Assembly: GCF_019670005.1 (NCBI RefSeq)
Contig: NZ_AP019783.1
Location: 2,108,150-2,172,149 of the forward strand
Direction of reading: 5' to 3'
Origin: Methylomagnum ishizawai
GTDB taxonomy: Bacteria > Pseudomonadota > Gammaproteobacteria > Methylococcales > Methylococcaceae
Length of the DNA stretch: 64,000 nucleotides
This document shows positions 20,132 through 29,963 of the stretch, in pieces. The notes beneath the pieces were generated by a model. It saw only the letters and a program-made list of their open reading frames with translations, was not told where the DNA came from and ran no database searches. Both the position numbers and the translations under genes were made by a program. Within the stretch, counting starts at the first letter, position 1, and each line of letters opens with the position of its first letter.

Positions 20132-22062
20132 ATGCGCCCAGACTTCCGCCCGTTTGCCGTGTTGCCGCTGGTCCTGGCCCTGGCCGGATGCGCGGGCCGG
20201 TCGCTGCCCGGCCTGGGCGGCGCTCCCGAACCCGACCCCCAGGCCGAGAGCCTGTTCCGTTCCGGCGACTACGAGGGCGCGATGCGACGCTACCGTTATC
20301 TGGCGCAGACTTCCGGGGATGCCGATTATTACCTGATGCGGGCCGCCGACGCGGCGCTACGGGCGGGCGATGGTGGCAGCGCCCGGCAACTCGCCAACCT
20401 GGTCAATCCCCGCGAATTGGACCGGGTGGACCGCAACCAATTCCTGTTGCTGCAAAGCCGCTTGGACCTCAACGCGGGCCGGGCCAGGGAAGCCATGGCC
20501 AAGCTGGATACGGTCGCCGCCGACCAGCTCACCAGCGGCCAGGCGCAGAATTATCACACACTGCGGGCTTCGGCCTACAACCAGTTGGGCGATATGCTGG
20601 CCAGCGCCCGCGAGCGGGTGGAACTCGGGCCGATGCTCAGCCAAACCGAGGCCATCGACAAGAACAACGAGGCCATCTACGACGCGCTATCGCGCCTGCC
20701 GGATAGCGTCCTGGCCCAGAGGCAACCGCCCTGGCCGGATGTGCTGGGGGGCTGGATGGCCTTGACCCGCATCCTCAAAAGCATCCCGCCCAGCGGCCTG
20801 GGTTCCGCCTTGAGCGAGTGGGAAACCCGTTATCCCGACCATCCCGCCGCCGGGGCGTTCCTGCAAAAGATGGCGGGCGATGCCGGGCGCGGCGTGCGGG
20901 TCACGCCCCTGGGCCAGAAACCGGCGGTGTCGCCGACCCCGCCCCTGGCTCCAAACGCCGAACCCGCGCCGGCCCCCGAAGCGCAACCGGCCCCGCCACC
21001 GCCGACCGGCCCTTTCGTCGGCGTGTTATTGCCCTTGACCGGGCCTTACGCCCCCGCCGCCGAGGCCGTCCGTGCCGGGATGATCGCCGCCCATTTCGCC
21101 GACCCCAATCCCGCCAAGCTGCCGCTGCGCTTCGTCAATTCGGAAGCTGGCGATATCGGCGCGGCCTATCGCAAGCTGGTGGACGAGGGGGCCACCAGCG
21201 TGGTCGGTCCCTTGATCAAAGAGCAGGTCGCCACCCTTGCCCGTGGTGGCGAATTGCCGGTGCCGGTGCTGGGACTCAACCAAGCGGGCGACGCGGCCAA
21301 CGACCGGCTGTACCAGTTCGGCCTGTCGCCCGAGCAGGAAGTCGAGCAGGCGGCGGGTAGCGCTTGGTTCGACGGCAAGCAGAATGCCTGGGTGCTGGCC
21401 CCCTCGACGCCGTTCGGGCAGCGCATGGTCAACCATTTCAACCGCTATTGGCGCGGCCTCGGCGGCAAGGTCGGGGCGACCAAGAAATACACCCAGCACG
21501 GCCAGGACTATTCCGCCGCCGTCAAGGATTTGCTGGCGGGGGTCGCGCCCGCCGCGCCGGAGGCCGCCGCGCCCGCCACGGCGGATTTCGTCTTCCTGAT
21601 CGCCGATGCCGCCGATGCCCGCTCGATCCTGCCCCAACTCGTCACCGGGCAGGGCGCGGGGATTCCGGTCTATTCGACGTCGCATGTGCATAGCGGCAAG
21701 CCCGATCCCCAGGCCGACCAGGATTTGAACGGACTCATCTTCTGCGATGTGCCTTGGCTGTTGAACCCTGACCAGGGCGATGCCTTGTCGGCCCAGGCCC
21801 TGCAATCCCAGATCGACAAAACCCCGCCGGACTACACCAAGCTGATCGCGCTGGGGCTGGACGCCTACCGCCTGCTGCCCGAACTGGACCGGCTCAAGCT
21901 CGATCCGCAATACCGCTACGCCGGGGCCACGGGCGTGTTGTCCCTGGGCGCGGGCAACAAGCTCCAACGCCAATTGGAATGCGCCCAATTCCAGAACGGC
22001 AACCCGGAACCCCGCGGCATCGCCCCGGTGATGCGGCCCGCCGCGCCGGCACCGGCCGCTCC

Positions 22063-22066
<4 letters not shown>
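20132..22066 (+). CDS. lpoA: Penicillin-binding protein activator LpoA-like lipoprotein
   Basis: A 644-residue outer-membrane lipoprotein of the LppC/LpoA family, which activates the bifunctional peptidoglycan synthase PBP1a. Signal peptide with lipobox LALAGC (Cys at about residue 20), a TPR-like helical N-domain (about 30-260), a Pro/Ala-rich linker (APNAEPAPAPEAQPAPPPP) and a periplasmic-binding-like C-domain beginning VGVLLPLTGPYAPAAEAVRA. ATG 20132 is preferred because AGGGA lies nine bases upstream; ATG 20123 is also in frame. It overlaps yraN by four bases, so the two are translationally coupled. Confidence 0.92.
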
Positions 22067-23113
<1,047 letters not shown>

Positions 23114-23118
23114 AACCC

Positions 23119-24504
23119 ATGTCCCTGCCCGCTCCTTTCCTGGCCCGGCTCAAGGAAATCTTTCCCGCGGGTTCCCTGTTCACCGAGCCCGCCGATTGCT
23201 GGGTCTATGGCTACGACAACAGCAAGCGGCAAGTCCTGCCCGAGGCCGTGGTGTTTCCCACGAGCCATGAACAAGCCGCCGCCCTGGTCCGCGCCTGCCA
23301 CGGATACAAAATCCCGCTGACCGCCCGTGGCCGTGGCACCGGCACCACCGGCGCGACCGTGCCCTTGTTCGGCGGGGTGGTGGCCTCGTTCGAGCGCATG
23401 GACCAGGTGTTGGAATTCTCGCCGGACAACCGCTACATCGTGGTCGAGCCCGGCATTACCAACCAGGCGATCCAGGATTATGTGAAGCCGCATGGCTTCT
23501 TCTGGCCGCCCGATCCCACCAGCGCGGCGTTTTGCAGCGTGGGGGGCAACCTCGCCTATAACTCCGCCGGGCCGAGGGCCGTCAAATACGGCACGCCCCG
23601 CGACAACACCCTGGGCCTCCGCGCCATCACCGGCGCGGGCGAGGAAATTCGCACCGGGGTCTACACCACCAAGGGCGTGGTCGGCTACGACCTGACCCGC
23701 TTGCTGATCGGTTCCGAGGGGACGCTGGCGCTCATCACCGAAGCCACGCTGAAACTCACGCCCCTGCCGGAAACCCAGCGCACGCTGCGGGCGGTCTACC
23801 GCGACGTGGGCGCGGCGGCCCAGGCCATCGCCAAGATCATGGCCCAGCCCGCCGTGCCCTGCGCCCTGGAATTCATCGACGGCAACGCCATCGACATGGT
23901 GCGGCGCTATTCGACGGCGGGCTTGCCGGAACAGGCTGGGGCTTTGCTGATGATCGAGGTCGATGGGTTCCGGGAGGCCATGGCCCCGCAGATCGACAGC
24001 ATCCGCGCCGCGGCGGAGAATGCCGGGCTGTTGGAATTCCGCGTGGCCGAGACGAAAGAGGAAGTCGAAGCCCTATGGCAGACCCGCAAGGCGCTTTCGC
24101 CCACCTTGCGGAAGATCGCGCCCAAGAAGATCAACGAGGATGTGGTGGTGCCGGTGACCGAACTGCCGGTATTGATCGCGGGGCTGAACGAACTGTCGGC
24201 GCGATATGGCCTGCCCATCGTCAATTTCGGCCACGCGGGCAATGGCAATATCCATGTCAACCTGCTCTACGATCCGGGCAAGCCGGGCGAGGACGACAAG
24301 GCCCATGCTTGCCTGGACGAGATGTTCGGCTTGGTTTTGCGTCTGCGCGGCACGCTGTCGGGCGAGCATGGCGTCGGCATCGAGAAGCGGGATTATGTGG
24401 ACCGGGAACTCGATGCCGCGTCCTTGCGGTTGATGCACGCCATCAAGCGCCAGTTCGACCCGGAGGGGATTTTGAATTGGCATAAGGGGTTTCCGATGGT
24501 GTAG
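23119..24504 (+). CDS. FAD-linked oxidase, GlcD/D-lactate dehydrogenase type
   Basis: A 461-residue flavoprotein of the VAO/PCMH family that would oxidise a 2-hydroxyacid such as glycolate or D-lactate. Seen: FAD-binding ARGRGTGTTGATVPLFGG, DPTSAAFCSVGGNLAYNSAG and the C-terminal FGHAGNGNIHVNLLYD and LSGEHGVGIEKRDYV. GlcE and GlcF partners are absent nearby, so it may act as a single-subunit quinone-linked dehydrogenase. It begins five bases after diaA, so it is probably in the same operon; in enterobacteria this position carries yraP instead. The substrate is not determined. Confidence 0.87.
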   Translation: MSLPAPFLARLKEIFPAGSLFTEPADCWVYGYDNSKRQVLPEAVVFPTSHEQAAALVRACHGYKIPLTARGRGTGTTGATVPLFGGVVASFERMDQVLEFSPDNRYIVVEPGITNQAIQDYVKPHGFFWPPDPTSAAFCSVGGNLAYNSAGPRAVKYGTPRDNTLGLRAITGAGEEIRTGVYTTKGVVGYDLTRLLIGSEGTLALITEATLKLTPLPETQRTLRAVYRDVGAAAQAIAKIMAQPAVPCALEFIDGNAIDMVRRYSTAGLPEQAGALLMIEVDGFREAMAPQIDSIRAAAENAGLLEFRVAETKEEVEALWQTRKALSPTLRKIAPKKINEDVVVPVTELPVLIAGLNELSARYGLPIVNFGHAGNGNIHVNLLYDPGKPGEDDKAHACLDEMFGLVLRLRGTLSGEHGVGIEKRDYVDRELDAASLRLMHAIKRQFDPEGILNWHKGFPMV

Positions 24505-24866
24505 GGCGGGTCGCGGCCCGCCGCTCTCTGCAAAGACCTAAAAAAACAACGGAGCGCCCTATGTCGGACGAGGCTGCCGGAGTCCCGCCGGGCCGGGTCT
24601 TGTTGATCGACCTGGAAAACTGCCCCAACCAAATCAACCACCTGATGAAAAGCCTGGAGCAATATTCCCAGGTGGTGATTTGCTACGCCCAAAGCGGGGC
24701 CAGGGTGCCCATCGATTGGATCGTCGATTTGACCGCCGTGGTGAACGCCAACCGTTTGAGGATCGTCAAGACGCCGGGCAATGGCAAGAACGCCGCCGAT
24801 TTCGGCATCACCTTCTGGGCGGGCGTGCTGATGGCGCAATTGCCCGAGGATACAGGCTTCGTCATC

Positions 24867-24876
24867 GTGTCCGAGG
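24867..24876. repeat. Target-site duplication, left copy
   Basis: GTGTCCGAGG directly before the left inverted repeat of the IS4-family element; the same ten bases occur at 26065-26074 after its right end. A 10-bp duplication fits the IS4 family and indicates a single insertion event without later rearrangement. Confidence 0.9.
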
Positions 24877-24887
24877 CTCATCACCTA

Positions 24888-26002
24888 TCAATTTCGCATG
24901 GCCGCGCAAAAGGCGGGCAAAGGCATGTCGTTTTGTAGGCGTCGCTTTAGGTAGCGCAAGCCCCGGGTGAACCAGGAAACCAAGCTGCGGCGGAGCTTCC
25001 TGAAGCTCCAGTGTCCGGCATCGGTTTGCGACCAGGCTTTTTTTCGAGCGGCGTTGGACGGTCCGAGGCGTCGTCCCGCCCGACCTGGACGCACCACCAC
25101 ATGGCCAGCGACATGACGAGGATCAGGCGTTCCAAACGGTCGGCGTGTTCCAGTTGCGAATCCTCCAACCCGAAGCCCCGGCCCTTGAAATCCGAGAACA
25201 TGGGCTCGATGGACCAGCGCGCCGCGTAGTCCAACACCGCCGCCCGCGTGGGGGCGCAGTCCATCGCGATGATCCAGGGCTCGGGATGGCCGGGTTCGTG
25301 GAGGATGCCCACGTGGGTCATCACCCCGTGCGCGAACAGCCGCACTCCCGGCAGATAGCGTTCCTCCGCGCCCCGCGCCAGTCCGCCCGTGGTGGTTTCC
25401 TCCCCTTCGCCGGTGTCCGCCAGCACATTGCCTTTCAACCGCAGCCGATAGCCCCAGCCCCGCGCGCCCAGCCAATCGAACAAGGCCACCGAGGGGTAGA
25501 ACCGGTCCGCCGAGAGCAATACGTCCGCCCCCGGCGGCAGCCAGGCCAGGACCCGCTCCAACACCCGCTCCTGGCCCTCGAAACCGATATTGGCCGGCCC
25601 CTCTTCCGCCACCCAGGCCAAGGGCAGCGCCCGGTCGCCGACCCGCACGCCCACCATCAGCACCGCCATCCGGTCCCCGAGGTCGGTCTGGTCCAGGCTC
25701 AACTGCACGGTCTGGCCGTTCCGCGCGGCCCGGGCGAGTTCGGCCCGCGCGAACGGCTCCATCACCACCGCCGACCCCAGCAGCGGATTCTTCAACAAGC
25801 GCCTCAGCCATTGCTCGCGCATGTCCTGCCTCTCCGTCGGCAAGGGCAGCAGGTTCGCCAACTCCACCGTGTTCGGCGTCCGCCCCTCGATCATCGCCCC
25901 CACCGCCAGCGCCAGCTTCCCGACCACCGTCTTGCGCAGTCCAGGAAGGGCCTGTTCCAGCCCACGCCCTACTTCCTCGGCCAGTTTCTTTACAGTTCCC
26001 AT
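24888..26002 (-). CDS. IS4-family transposase, expressed through a probable -1 frameshift
   Basis: The main frame starts at ATG 26002 and carries a DDE core: SLDQTDLGDRMAVLMVGV (first Asp), LLSADRFYPS (second Asp) and the Y-x2-R-x3-E-x6-K signature in YAARWSIEPMFSDFKGRG. Past the motif the zero frame runs into an atypical Pro-rich tail and stops at 24947. In the -1 frame, entered at an A_AAA_AAG heptamer (A7 at 25038-25044 on the complementary strand), the protein continues with AWSQTDAGHWSFRK and RGLRYLKRR, which looks like a genuine IS4 C-terminus, and stops at 24888, overlapping the left inverted repeat. Either a programmed frameshift or a homopolymer indel explains this. Confidence 0.82.
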
Positions 26003-26046
26003 CGCTTCGTCAGTCGAAATTCGTTCCGGCCTTCAAGCCTACCCGA

Positions 26047-26064
26047 AAATTGATAGGTGATGAG
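26047..26064. repeat. Right terminal inverted repeat of the IS4-family element
   Basis: Perfect complement over 18 bases of the left end at 24877-24894. The left copy overlaps the last codons of the frameshifted transposase. Confidence 0.9.
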
Positions 26065-26074
26065 GTGTCCGAGG
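26065..26074. repeat. Target-site duplication, right copy
   Basis: Second GTGTCCGAGG, directly after the right inverted repeat; identical to 24867-24876. Confidence 0.9.
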
Positions 26075-26518
26075 ATACCGATTTGGACCATGCGGTGGGC
26101 CTTCTCAAAAGCCAGGGCCGGATGGCGGAGCGGGTCGGCACGAAGAAGGAAGCCAAGCCGGTGGCGGCGTCCGCCATGGAACCCGACCAGCGCTTGAAGG
26201 AATATTGCGGATTATTGCTGGCCCACCCCAAAACCCGTCCGGGCAAGGGGGAAACCCTGCTCAATAGCCTGAACGCCCATTTCGGCAAGCAGCCGGATGT
26301 CCAGGCCGAAGCCTTGTTCGAGGCTTTGCGGCGGCGGGGGGTGGTGACTGTGGAGGAGGGCAAGCTGGTTTATCACGAAGATAAGCTCAATGCCCTGGCC
26401 GGGATTTGATCCGGGGCCGGGTTCGACCCCGGAGTCCCGCCGATGGCCCTGCTAAGGCTCCGGTTTCCTGCGTGGGGTCCGGCGCGGAACGGACCCAGTC
26501 CATCCCGCGCCTTGCCCT

Positions 26519-28573
26519 TCATACCTTGAACGAAGCCCAGAAGTTCTTCTTGCCGCCCTTCTGCTTGCCACCGGATTCTTCTTGCGCGGTTTCCCCGGAG
26601 GCTTCTTCGGACTCGGTGGCCGGGGCTTCCTCGACGGATGCCGTTTCCTGCGGTTCTTCCGGCGCGGGGTCGGCGGCAGGTTCGGCCTCGACACCCAGGA
26701 TCGGCGCTTCCGGCGCGGCGTCGGCGTCTTCCTTGGGCGCGGGCTGGCCGCTGGCCCTCACGTCGAATTCCACCTTCCAGCGCTCGCCGCCGTCCCTGGC
26801 CACGGCTTCCAATTGCAGCGTGCCGACTTCCGTCACCCGCGCCGCCAGATGCACCGGCACGACTTCGCCGGGACGGTGTTTCTCGGCCGTCAGGGTGATT
26901 TCGATGGCTTCCAACTCCTCGATCTCGCCCTCGGGCCACCAATCCAAGCGGATGCCGACCCCGTCGTCGCGCCGTACATTGGACGAGAAAAACCGGAAAT
27001 GCACCGGCTCGCCCACCACCACGCCGAATTCGTAGGGCGGCAGATCGGCCTCGGTGCCTTCCTCCATGCCGAAGGGCGCGATGCACAGGGCCTCGATGGG
27101 CGGCTCGAAGCCGGGCACGGCGGGCATGGCGCTTTCGACGCCGACATAGTAGGCCGCGCCGGTGCCGCCCTTGATCCTGACACCCTTGCCCTTGCGGACA
27201 TAGCCGTAATAGGCCGCGCCCCGCGCCACCGCCAAGTCCAAATCGGCCCCGTGCAGCAAACGGGCCGCGGGAGCGCCGTCGGCTTCCAGCCAGCTATTCA
27301 GCACGTCCAGCAGGCGCTTTTCCAGGGCTTCGGCCTTGAATACACCGCCATTGAGCAGCAGGGCGGTGGGGTGGAGCATCCTGGCGCCGTCCTTGGGCTC
27401 GAAGCCCTGCAATTCGCTGGTGGCTCCGATCTGCCGCCCGAGGAAGGCCGCCAGATGGCAGGTGATGCGGGCATCCTTGGCATAGGGCAGGCCCAGCGTG
27501 GTCAGGCCGGTGCGGGCCTGGGCCAGCGGGCGTTCGGTGAGATCGACCTTGGGGAAGAAGCCTTCGACCAGGGTGCGGTCCACCTCGGCGCGGGTCAGGC
27601 TGGTGCGCAGGGTGCCGCCGATCAGGGACGAACCCCGGCTCGGCACCACCACGGCGGCTTCCTGGGTGTCGTCGCCGGTCAGGAGCTTTTCCTTGGCATC
27701 GCGGCAGCCGTGGGTGAGGGCTTGGATCTGCCAGGGTTCCAGGCGCTTGCCTTCGGCCTGGAGCTTGGCCTTCAGCACATAGGCCAGGGCCAGGTCCATG
27801 TTGTCGCCGCCCAGCAGGATATGGTCGCCGATGGCCACCCGGTTCAGGACCAGGTTGCCCTGGTCCTCGGTGACCGCGATCAGGGACAGGTCGGTGGTGC
27901 CGCCGCCCACGTCCACCACCAGGATGATATCGCCGGGCTTGACCTGTTCGCGCCACTTGCCTTCGCTTTGTTGAATCCAGCTATACAGCGCCGATTGCGG
28001 TTCTTCCAACAGCACCGCCTGTTTGAGTCCCACGGCATGGGCGGCTTCGACGGTGAGTTCCCGCGCCGCCGGGTCGAACGAGGCGGGGACGGTGATGACC
28101 AAATCCTGCTGGTCCAAGGGCTGGTCCGGGAAACGGGCGTTCCAGGCGTCGCGCATATGCCGGAGGTATTCGACGGCGGTTTGCAGCGGCGACACCCGCT
28201 TGACCTCCTCCGGCGATTGCAGCGGCAGCAAGGCCGAGCGCCGGTCCACGCCGCTGTGGGACAGCCAGCTTTTGCCGCTGGCGACCAGCCGGATCGGGCT
28301 TTTGCCGCCCAGTTGGCGGGCGATTTCGCCGACGATGGCCTCGGGCTGGGCGTTCCAGGGCAGCACGATATCGCCGGGGGCGATTTCGGCCTCGTGGGCT
28401 TGGTACATGAAGGAGGGCAATTGCTTCTTGTCGCCCACGCTGCCGGGCGAGGTCAATTGCGGGATTTCGAGGACTTCGAGCGGGGCTTTTTCGCCATCGG
28501 TCTGGTCCAGGTCCACGAACGACACGACGCTGTTGGTCGTGCCCAGGTCGATTCCGACAGAGTATCTGCTCAC
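26519..28573 (-). CDS. Hsp70 family protein (DnaK-like, paired with DUF2760)
   Basis: A 684-residue actin-fold ATPase. Seen: phosphate 1 motif YSVGIDLGTTNSVVSFVD, phosphate 2 VVDVGGGTTDLSLIAV, a connect/adenosine-type region, then a divergent beta-rich C-domain (about 490-620) and an acidic Glu/Ala/Pro-rich tail ending in Lys/Gly-rich GGKQKGGKKNFWASFKV. The usual DnaK C-terminal EEVD-like lid is not apparent, so this is an Hsp70 relative rather than DnaK; YegD/HscC-type roles in folding are possible but unproven. GTG 28573 has GAGGTGGA upstream as ribosome site. The stop of an 18-codon upstream frame overlaps this start; DUF2760 lies directly upstream. Confidence 0.87.
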   Translation of the reverse strand: MSRYSVGIDLGTTNSVVSFVDLDQTDGEKAPLEVLEIPQLTSPGSVGDKKQLPSFMYQAHEAEIAPGDIVLPWNAQPEAIVGEIARQLGGKSPIRLVASGKSWLSHSGVDRRSALLPLQSPEEVKRVSPLQTAVEYLRHMRDAWNARFPDQPLDQQDLVITVPASFDPAARELTVEAAHAVGLKQAVLLEEPQSALYSWIQQSEGKWREQVKPGDIILVVDVGGGTTDLSLIAVTEDQGNLVLNRVAIGDHILLGGDNMDLALAYVLKAKLQAEGKRLEPWQIQALTHGCRDAKEKLLTGDDTQEAAVVVPSRGSSLIGGTLRTSLTRAEVDRTLVEGFFPKVDLTERPLAQARTGLTTLGLPYAKDARITCHLAAFLGRQIGATSELQGFEPKDGARMLHPTALLLNGGVFKAEALEKRLLDVLNSWLEADGAPAARLLHGADLDLAVARGAAYYGYVRKGKGVRIKGGTGAAYYVGVESAMPAVPGFEPPIEALCIAPFGMEEGTEADLPPYEFGVVVGEPVHFRFFSSNVRRDDGVGIRLDWWPEGEIEELEAIEITLTAEKHRPGEVVPVHLAARVTEVGTLQLEAVARDGGERWKVEFDVRASGQPAPKEDADAAPEAPILGVEAEPAADPAPEEPQETASVEEAPATESEEASGETAQEESGGKQKGGKKNFWASFKV

Positions 28574-28637
28574 AGTTCCACCTCTTGAGTCGCGACCGAA
28601 TTAATATCTACGGAATACTTGCTCACAGTTCCACCTC
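28567..28637. repeat. Tandem duplication at the Hsp70 translation start
   Basis: Two perfect 18-bp copies, TGCTCACAGTTCCACCTC at 28567-28584 and 28620-28637, start 53 bases apart. On the coding strand each copy supplies GAGGTGGAACTGTGAGCA, that is a ribosome site followed by an overlapping TGA stop and GTG start. The sequence between copies is a diverged version of the first Hsp70 codons. Confidence 0.85.
28570..28626 (-). CDS. 18-codon small open frame between DUF2760 and the Hsp70 gene
   Basis: GTG 28626 overlaps the TGA of DUF2760, and its own TGA overlaps the GTG of the Hsp70 gene. The peptide would be MSKYSVDINSVATQEVEL. Its start resembles the Hsp70 N-terminus (MSRYSVGIDLGTTN) and its last four residues repeat the DUF2760 C-terminus (EVEL), so it arose by partial tandem duplication. 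It has the same ribosome site as the Hsp70 gene. Whether it is translated as a coupling leader is inference. Confidence 0.35.
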   Translation of the reverse strand: MSKYSVDINSVATQEVEL

Positions 28638-29330
28638 GGCGGGGGCGATGATGTTGACGTTATGGCCTTCGGCGATTTTCGGCAGTTTCACCTGGGCGGC
28701 GCGCCAACCCCGGTGGACCAGGGTGCCGTTGAAGGGCGGTTCGCCGACGATGTTGCCGGTGGGACGCACGGCGGCGGCATCGAACCCCTTGGGCAGGGTG
28801 ATGCGCTGGCCTTCCTGCTCCTTGCGGACCGGCTCCAGGTCGAAATGCTGGCGCAGCACCCGGCGGCAGCCTTCGTGGACCACGCGGGAGGCCGCGCCGA
28901 TCTCGGCGTCGCTGTAGCCCGCGACTTCCTCCTGCACGAAATCCAGGAAGCGGGCTTCCTTTTGCAGGAGTCCCAGCAGTTGCAGGGCGGCTTCCGGGGT
29001 GGCTTCCTTGACGATGACCGGCTCGGGCTTGGGGATTTCCACCGTTTTGGGCGTAGGCGCGGGCGCGGGAGCCGGGGTGGCCTTGGGGATCATTTCTTGC
29101 GGCACCCGCTCGATGGCGATGCGGATGGGTTCGGGGTAGGGCGCGGGCAGCATTTCGGCGGGGACGCGCTCCAGCATCACGGTGACGGGCTTGTCGCGCC
29201 GCAGCAGGGCGGCGATGCCCGCCGTCAGCAGGACCAGGATGAGGATGAATTGGACCAGCACCAGGGCGGCCAGTCCCAAATGGACGGCGTCTAGGGTGGC
29301 TGGGAGTAGATTGGGATCGATAGGCGGCAT
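28623..29330 (-). CDS. DUF2760 domain membrane protein
   Basis: A 235-residue protein with one N-terminal transmembrane helix (LGLAALVLVQFILILVLLTA), a Pro/Ala-rich linker (TPAPAPAPTPKTVEIPKPEP) and a C-terminal DUF2760 domain (ALQLLGLLQKEARFLDFVQE, SRVVHEGCRRVLRQHFDLEP). No enzyme activity is known. It directly precedes the Hsp70-like gene in the same operon; this pairing recurs in bacteria and suggests that the two proteins act together, perhaps with the membrane protein anchoring the chaperone. The start ATG 29330 is the first in-frame start before the membrane helix. Confidence 0.82.
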   Translation of the reverse strand: MPPIDPNLLPATLDAVHLGLAALVLVQFILILVLLTAGIAALLRRDKPVTVMLERVPAEMLPAPYPEPIRIAIERVPQEMIPKATPAPAPAPTPKTVEIPKPEPVIVKEATPEAALQLLGLLQKEARFLDFVQEEVAGYSDAEIGAASRVVHEGCRRVLRQHFDLEPVRKEQEGQRITLPKGFDAAAVRPTGNIVGEPPFNGTLVHRGWRAAQVKLPKIAEGHNVNIIAPAEVEL

Positions 29331-29489
29331 TCTGGACCTCTAGGTTCTTGTGTGGATTCCCTTCGTCGCGGGAGGGTGGCCGGGCCGGGATGCCCGCCAG
29401 TCCCCGGAAATGGGTCTTTCCGCGCCCTAATTCAACCGTGGGCGGCGGTTCAGCGGGCGTTCAGATGGGGAAAATTAAGCTCGCCCGGC

Positions 29490-29879
29490 TCATTGGGCGG
29501 CCTGGGTGGATTGCATGGCCTGGTGGGCCATGACCACACGGAGGATTTGCTGGGCGGCCATGGAGCGCTTGCTACGCATATAGCGCTCGGAAATCGGGGC
29601 GGGCACCTTCTCGGCGTCGAAGGCGGTCTTGATGCCGTTCAGCTTGTCCTCGCAATTGCGCAGGATCAAGTCGGCGACCTGGCGCGAATCCATCTTGTCG
29701 TTCAGATGGGCGCGGGTCTCGTCGTTGACGCATTGCTGGTAGACCTTGAGGCTGGCTTGGACCTTATCCAGGGTGGCGGGGCTGAGGGTCGAGGGTTCCC
29801 AGGTGCCTTCCTCGGCGTGGGCGGTGGCGGCGAAGGCGAGCAAGGCTCCGATGAGGGCGGCGCGGACCGGGGGGTTCAT
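29490..29879 (-). CDS. Hypothetical periplasmic protein
   Basis: A 129-residue protein with a cleavable signal peptide (RAALIGALLAFAATAHA, cut before EEGTW). The mature part is helical with two Cys (YQQCVNDETR and LRNCEDKLNG) that could form a disulfide. No family recognised. It is separated from the DUF2760/Hsp70 pair by about 160 bases, so co-transcription is uncertain. Confidence 0.65.
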   Translation of the reverse strand: MNPPVRAALIGALLAFAATAHAEEGTWEPSTLSPATLDKVQASLKVYQQCVNDETRAHLNDKMDSRQVADLILRNCEDKLNGIKTAFDAEKVPAPISERYMRSKRSMAAQQILRVVMAHQAMQSTQAAQ

Positions 29880-29963
29880 GGATGGTAAGCTCCTGAATGC
29901 TAAGGTGATGGGGGGCGAATCGCGGATTCTACGCCATGTCCGGGATGGGCGGAACTTGAGGCG

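Larger units (their letters stand above)
24877..26064. mobile_element. IS4-family insertion sequence, complete
   Basis: A 1188-bp element. Its ends are 18-bp perfect inverted repeats (CTCATCACCTATCAATTT at 24877-24894 and its complement at 26047-26064). The ends flank one transposase on the minus strand and are bordered by a 10-bp direct duplication. The precise ends and restored host frame after removal show a clean, probably recent insertion. Confidence 0.93.
24561..26409 (+). pseudogene. PIN/NYN-like domain gene interrupted by an IS4-family element
   Basis: The 5' part is 24561-24876 and the 3' part is 26075-26409; removing the element and one copy of the 10-bp duplication restores one open frame of 216 codons. 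Across the join the protein reads FVIVSE-DTDLDHAVGLL, completing a PIN-like nuclease core: LLIDLENCP near the N-terminus, GKNAADFGI, and VIVSEDTDLD, each with acidic residues that would bind metal. A C-terminal helical region (RLKEYCGLLLAHPKTRPGKG) resembles a winged-helix RNA/DNA-binding tail. The split copy keeps the first 106 codons plus 19 foreign ones. The ATG at 24561 has an upstream AAACAACGGAG site. The protein target is unknown. Confidence 0.85.

Noticed and set aside
24505..24523. Hairpin GGCGGG/CCCGCC after the flavoprotein gene as a terminator
   Set aside because: Stem of six bases with no T-tract; too weak to list as a terminator.
26475..26496. Hairpin GGGTCCG/CGGACCC between the split gene and the Hsp70 gene
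   Set aside because: A seven-base stem with no T-tract on either strand; it may be chance in GC-rich DNA.
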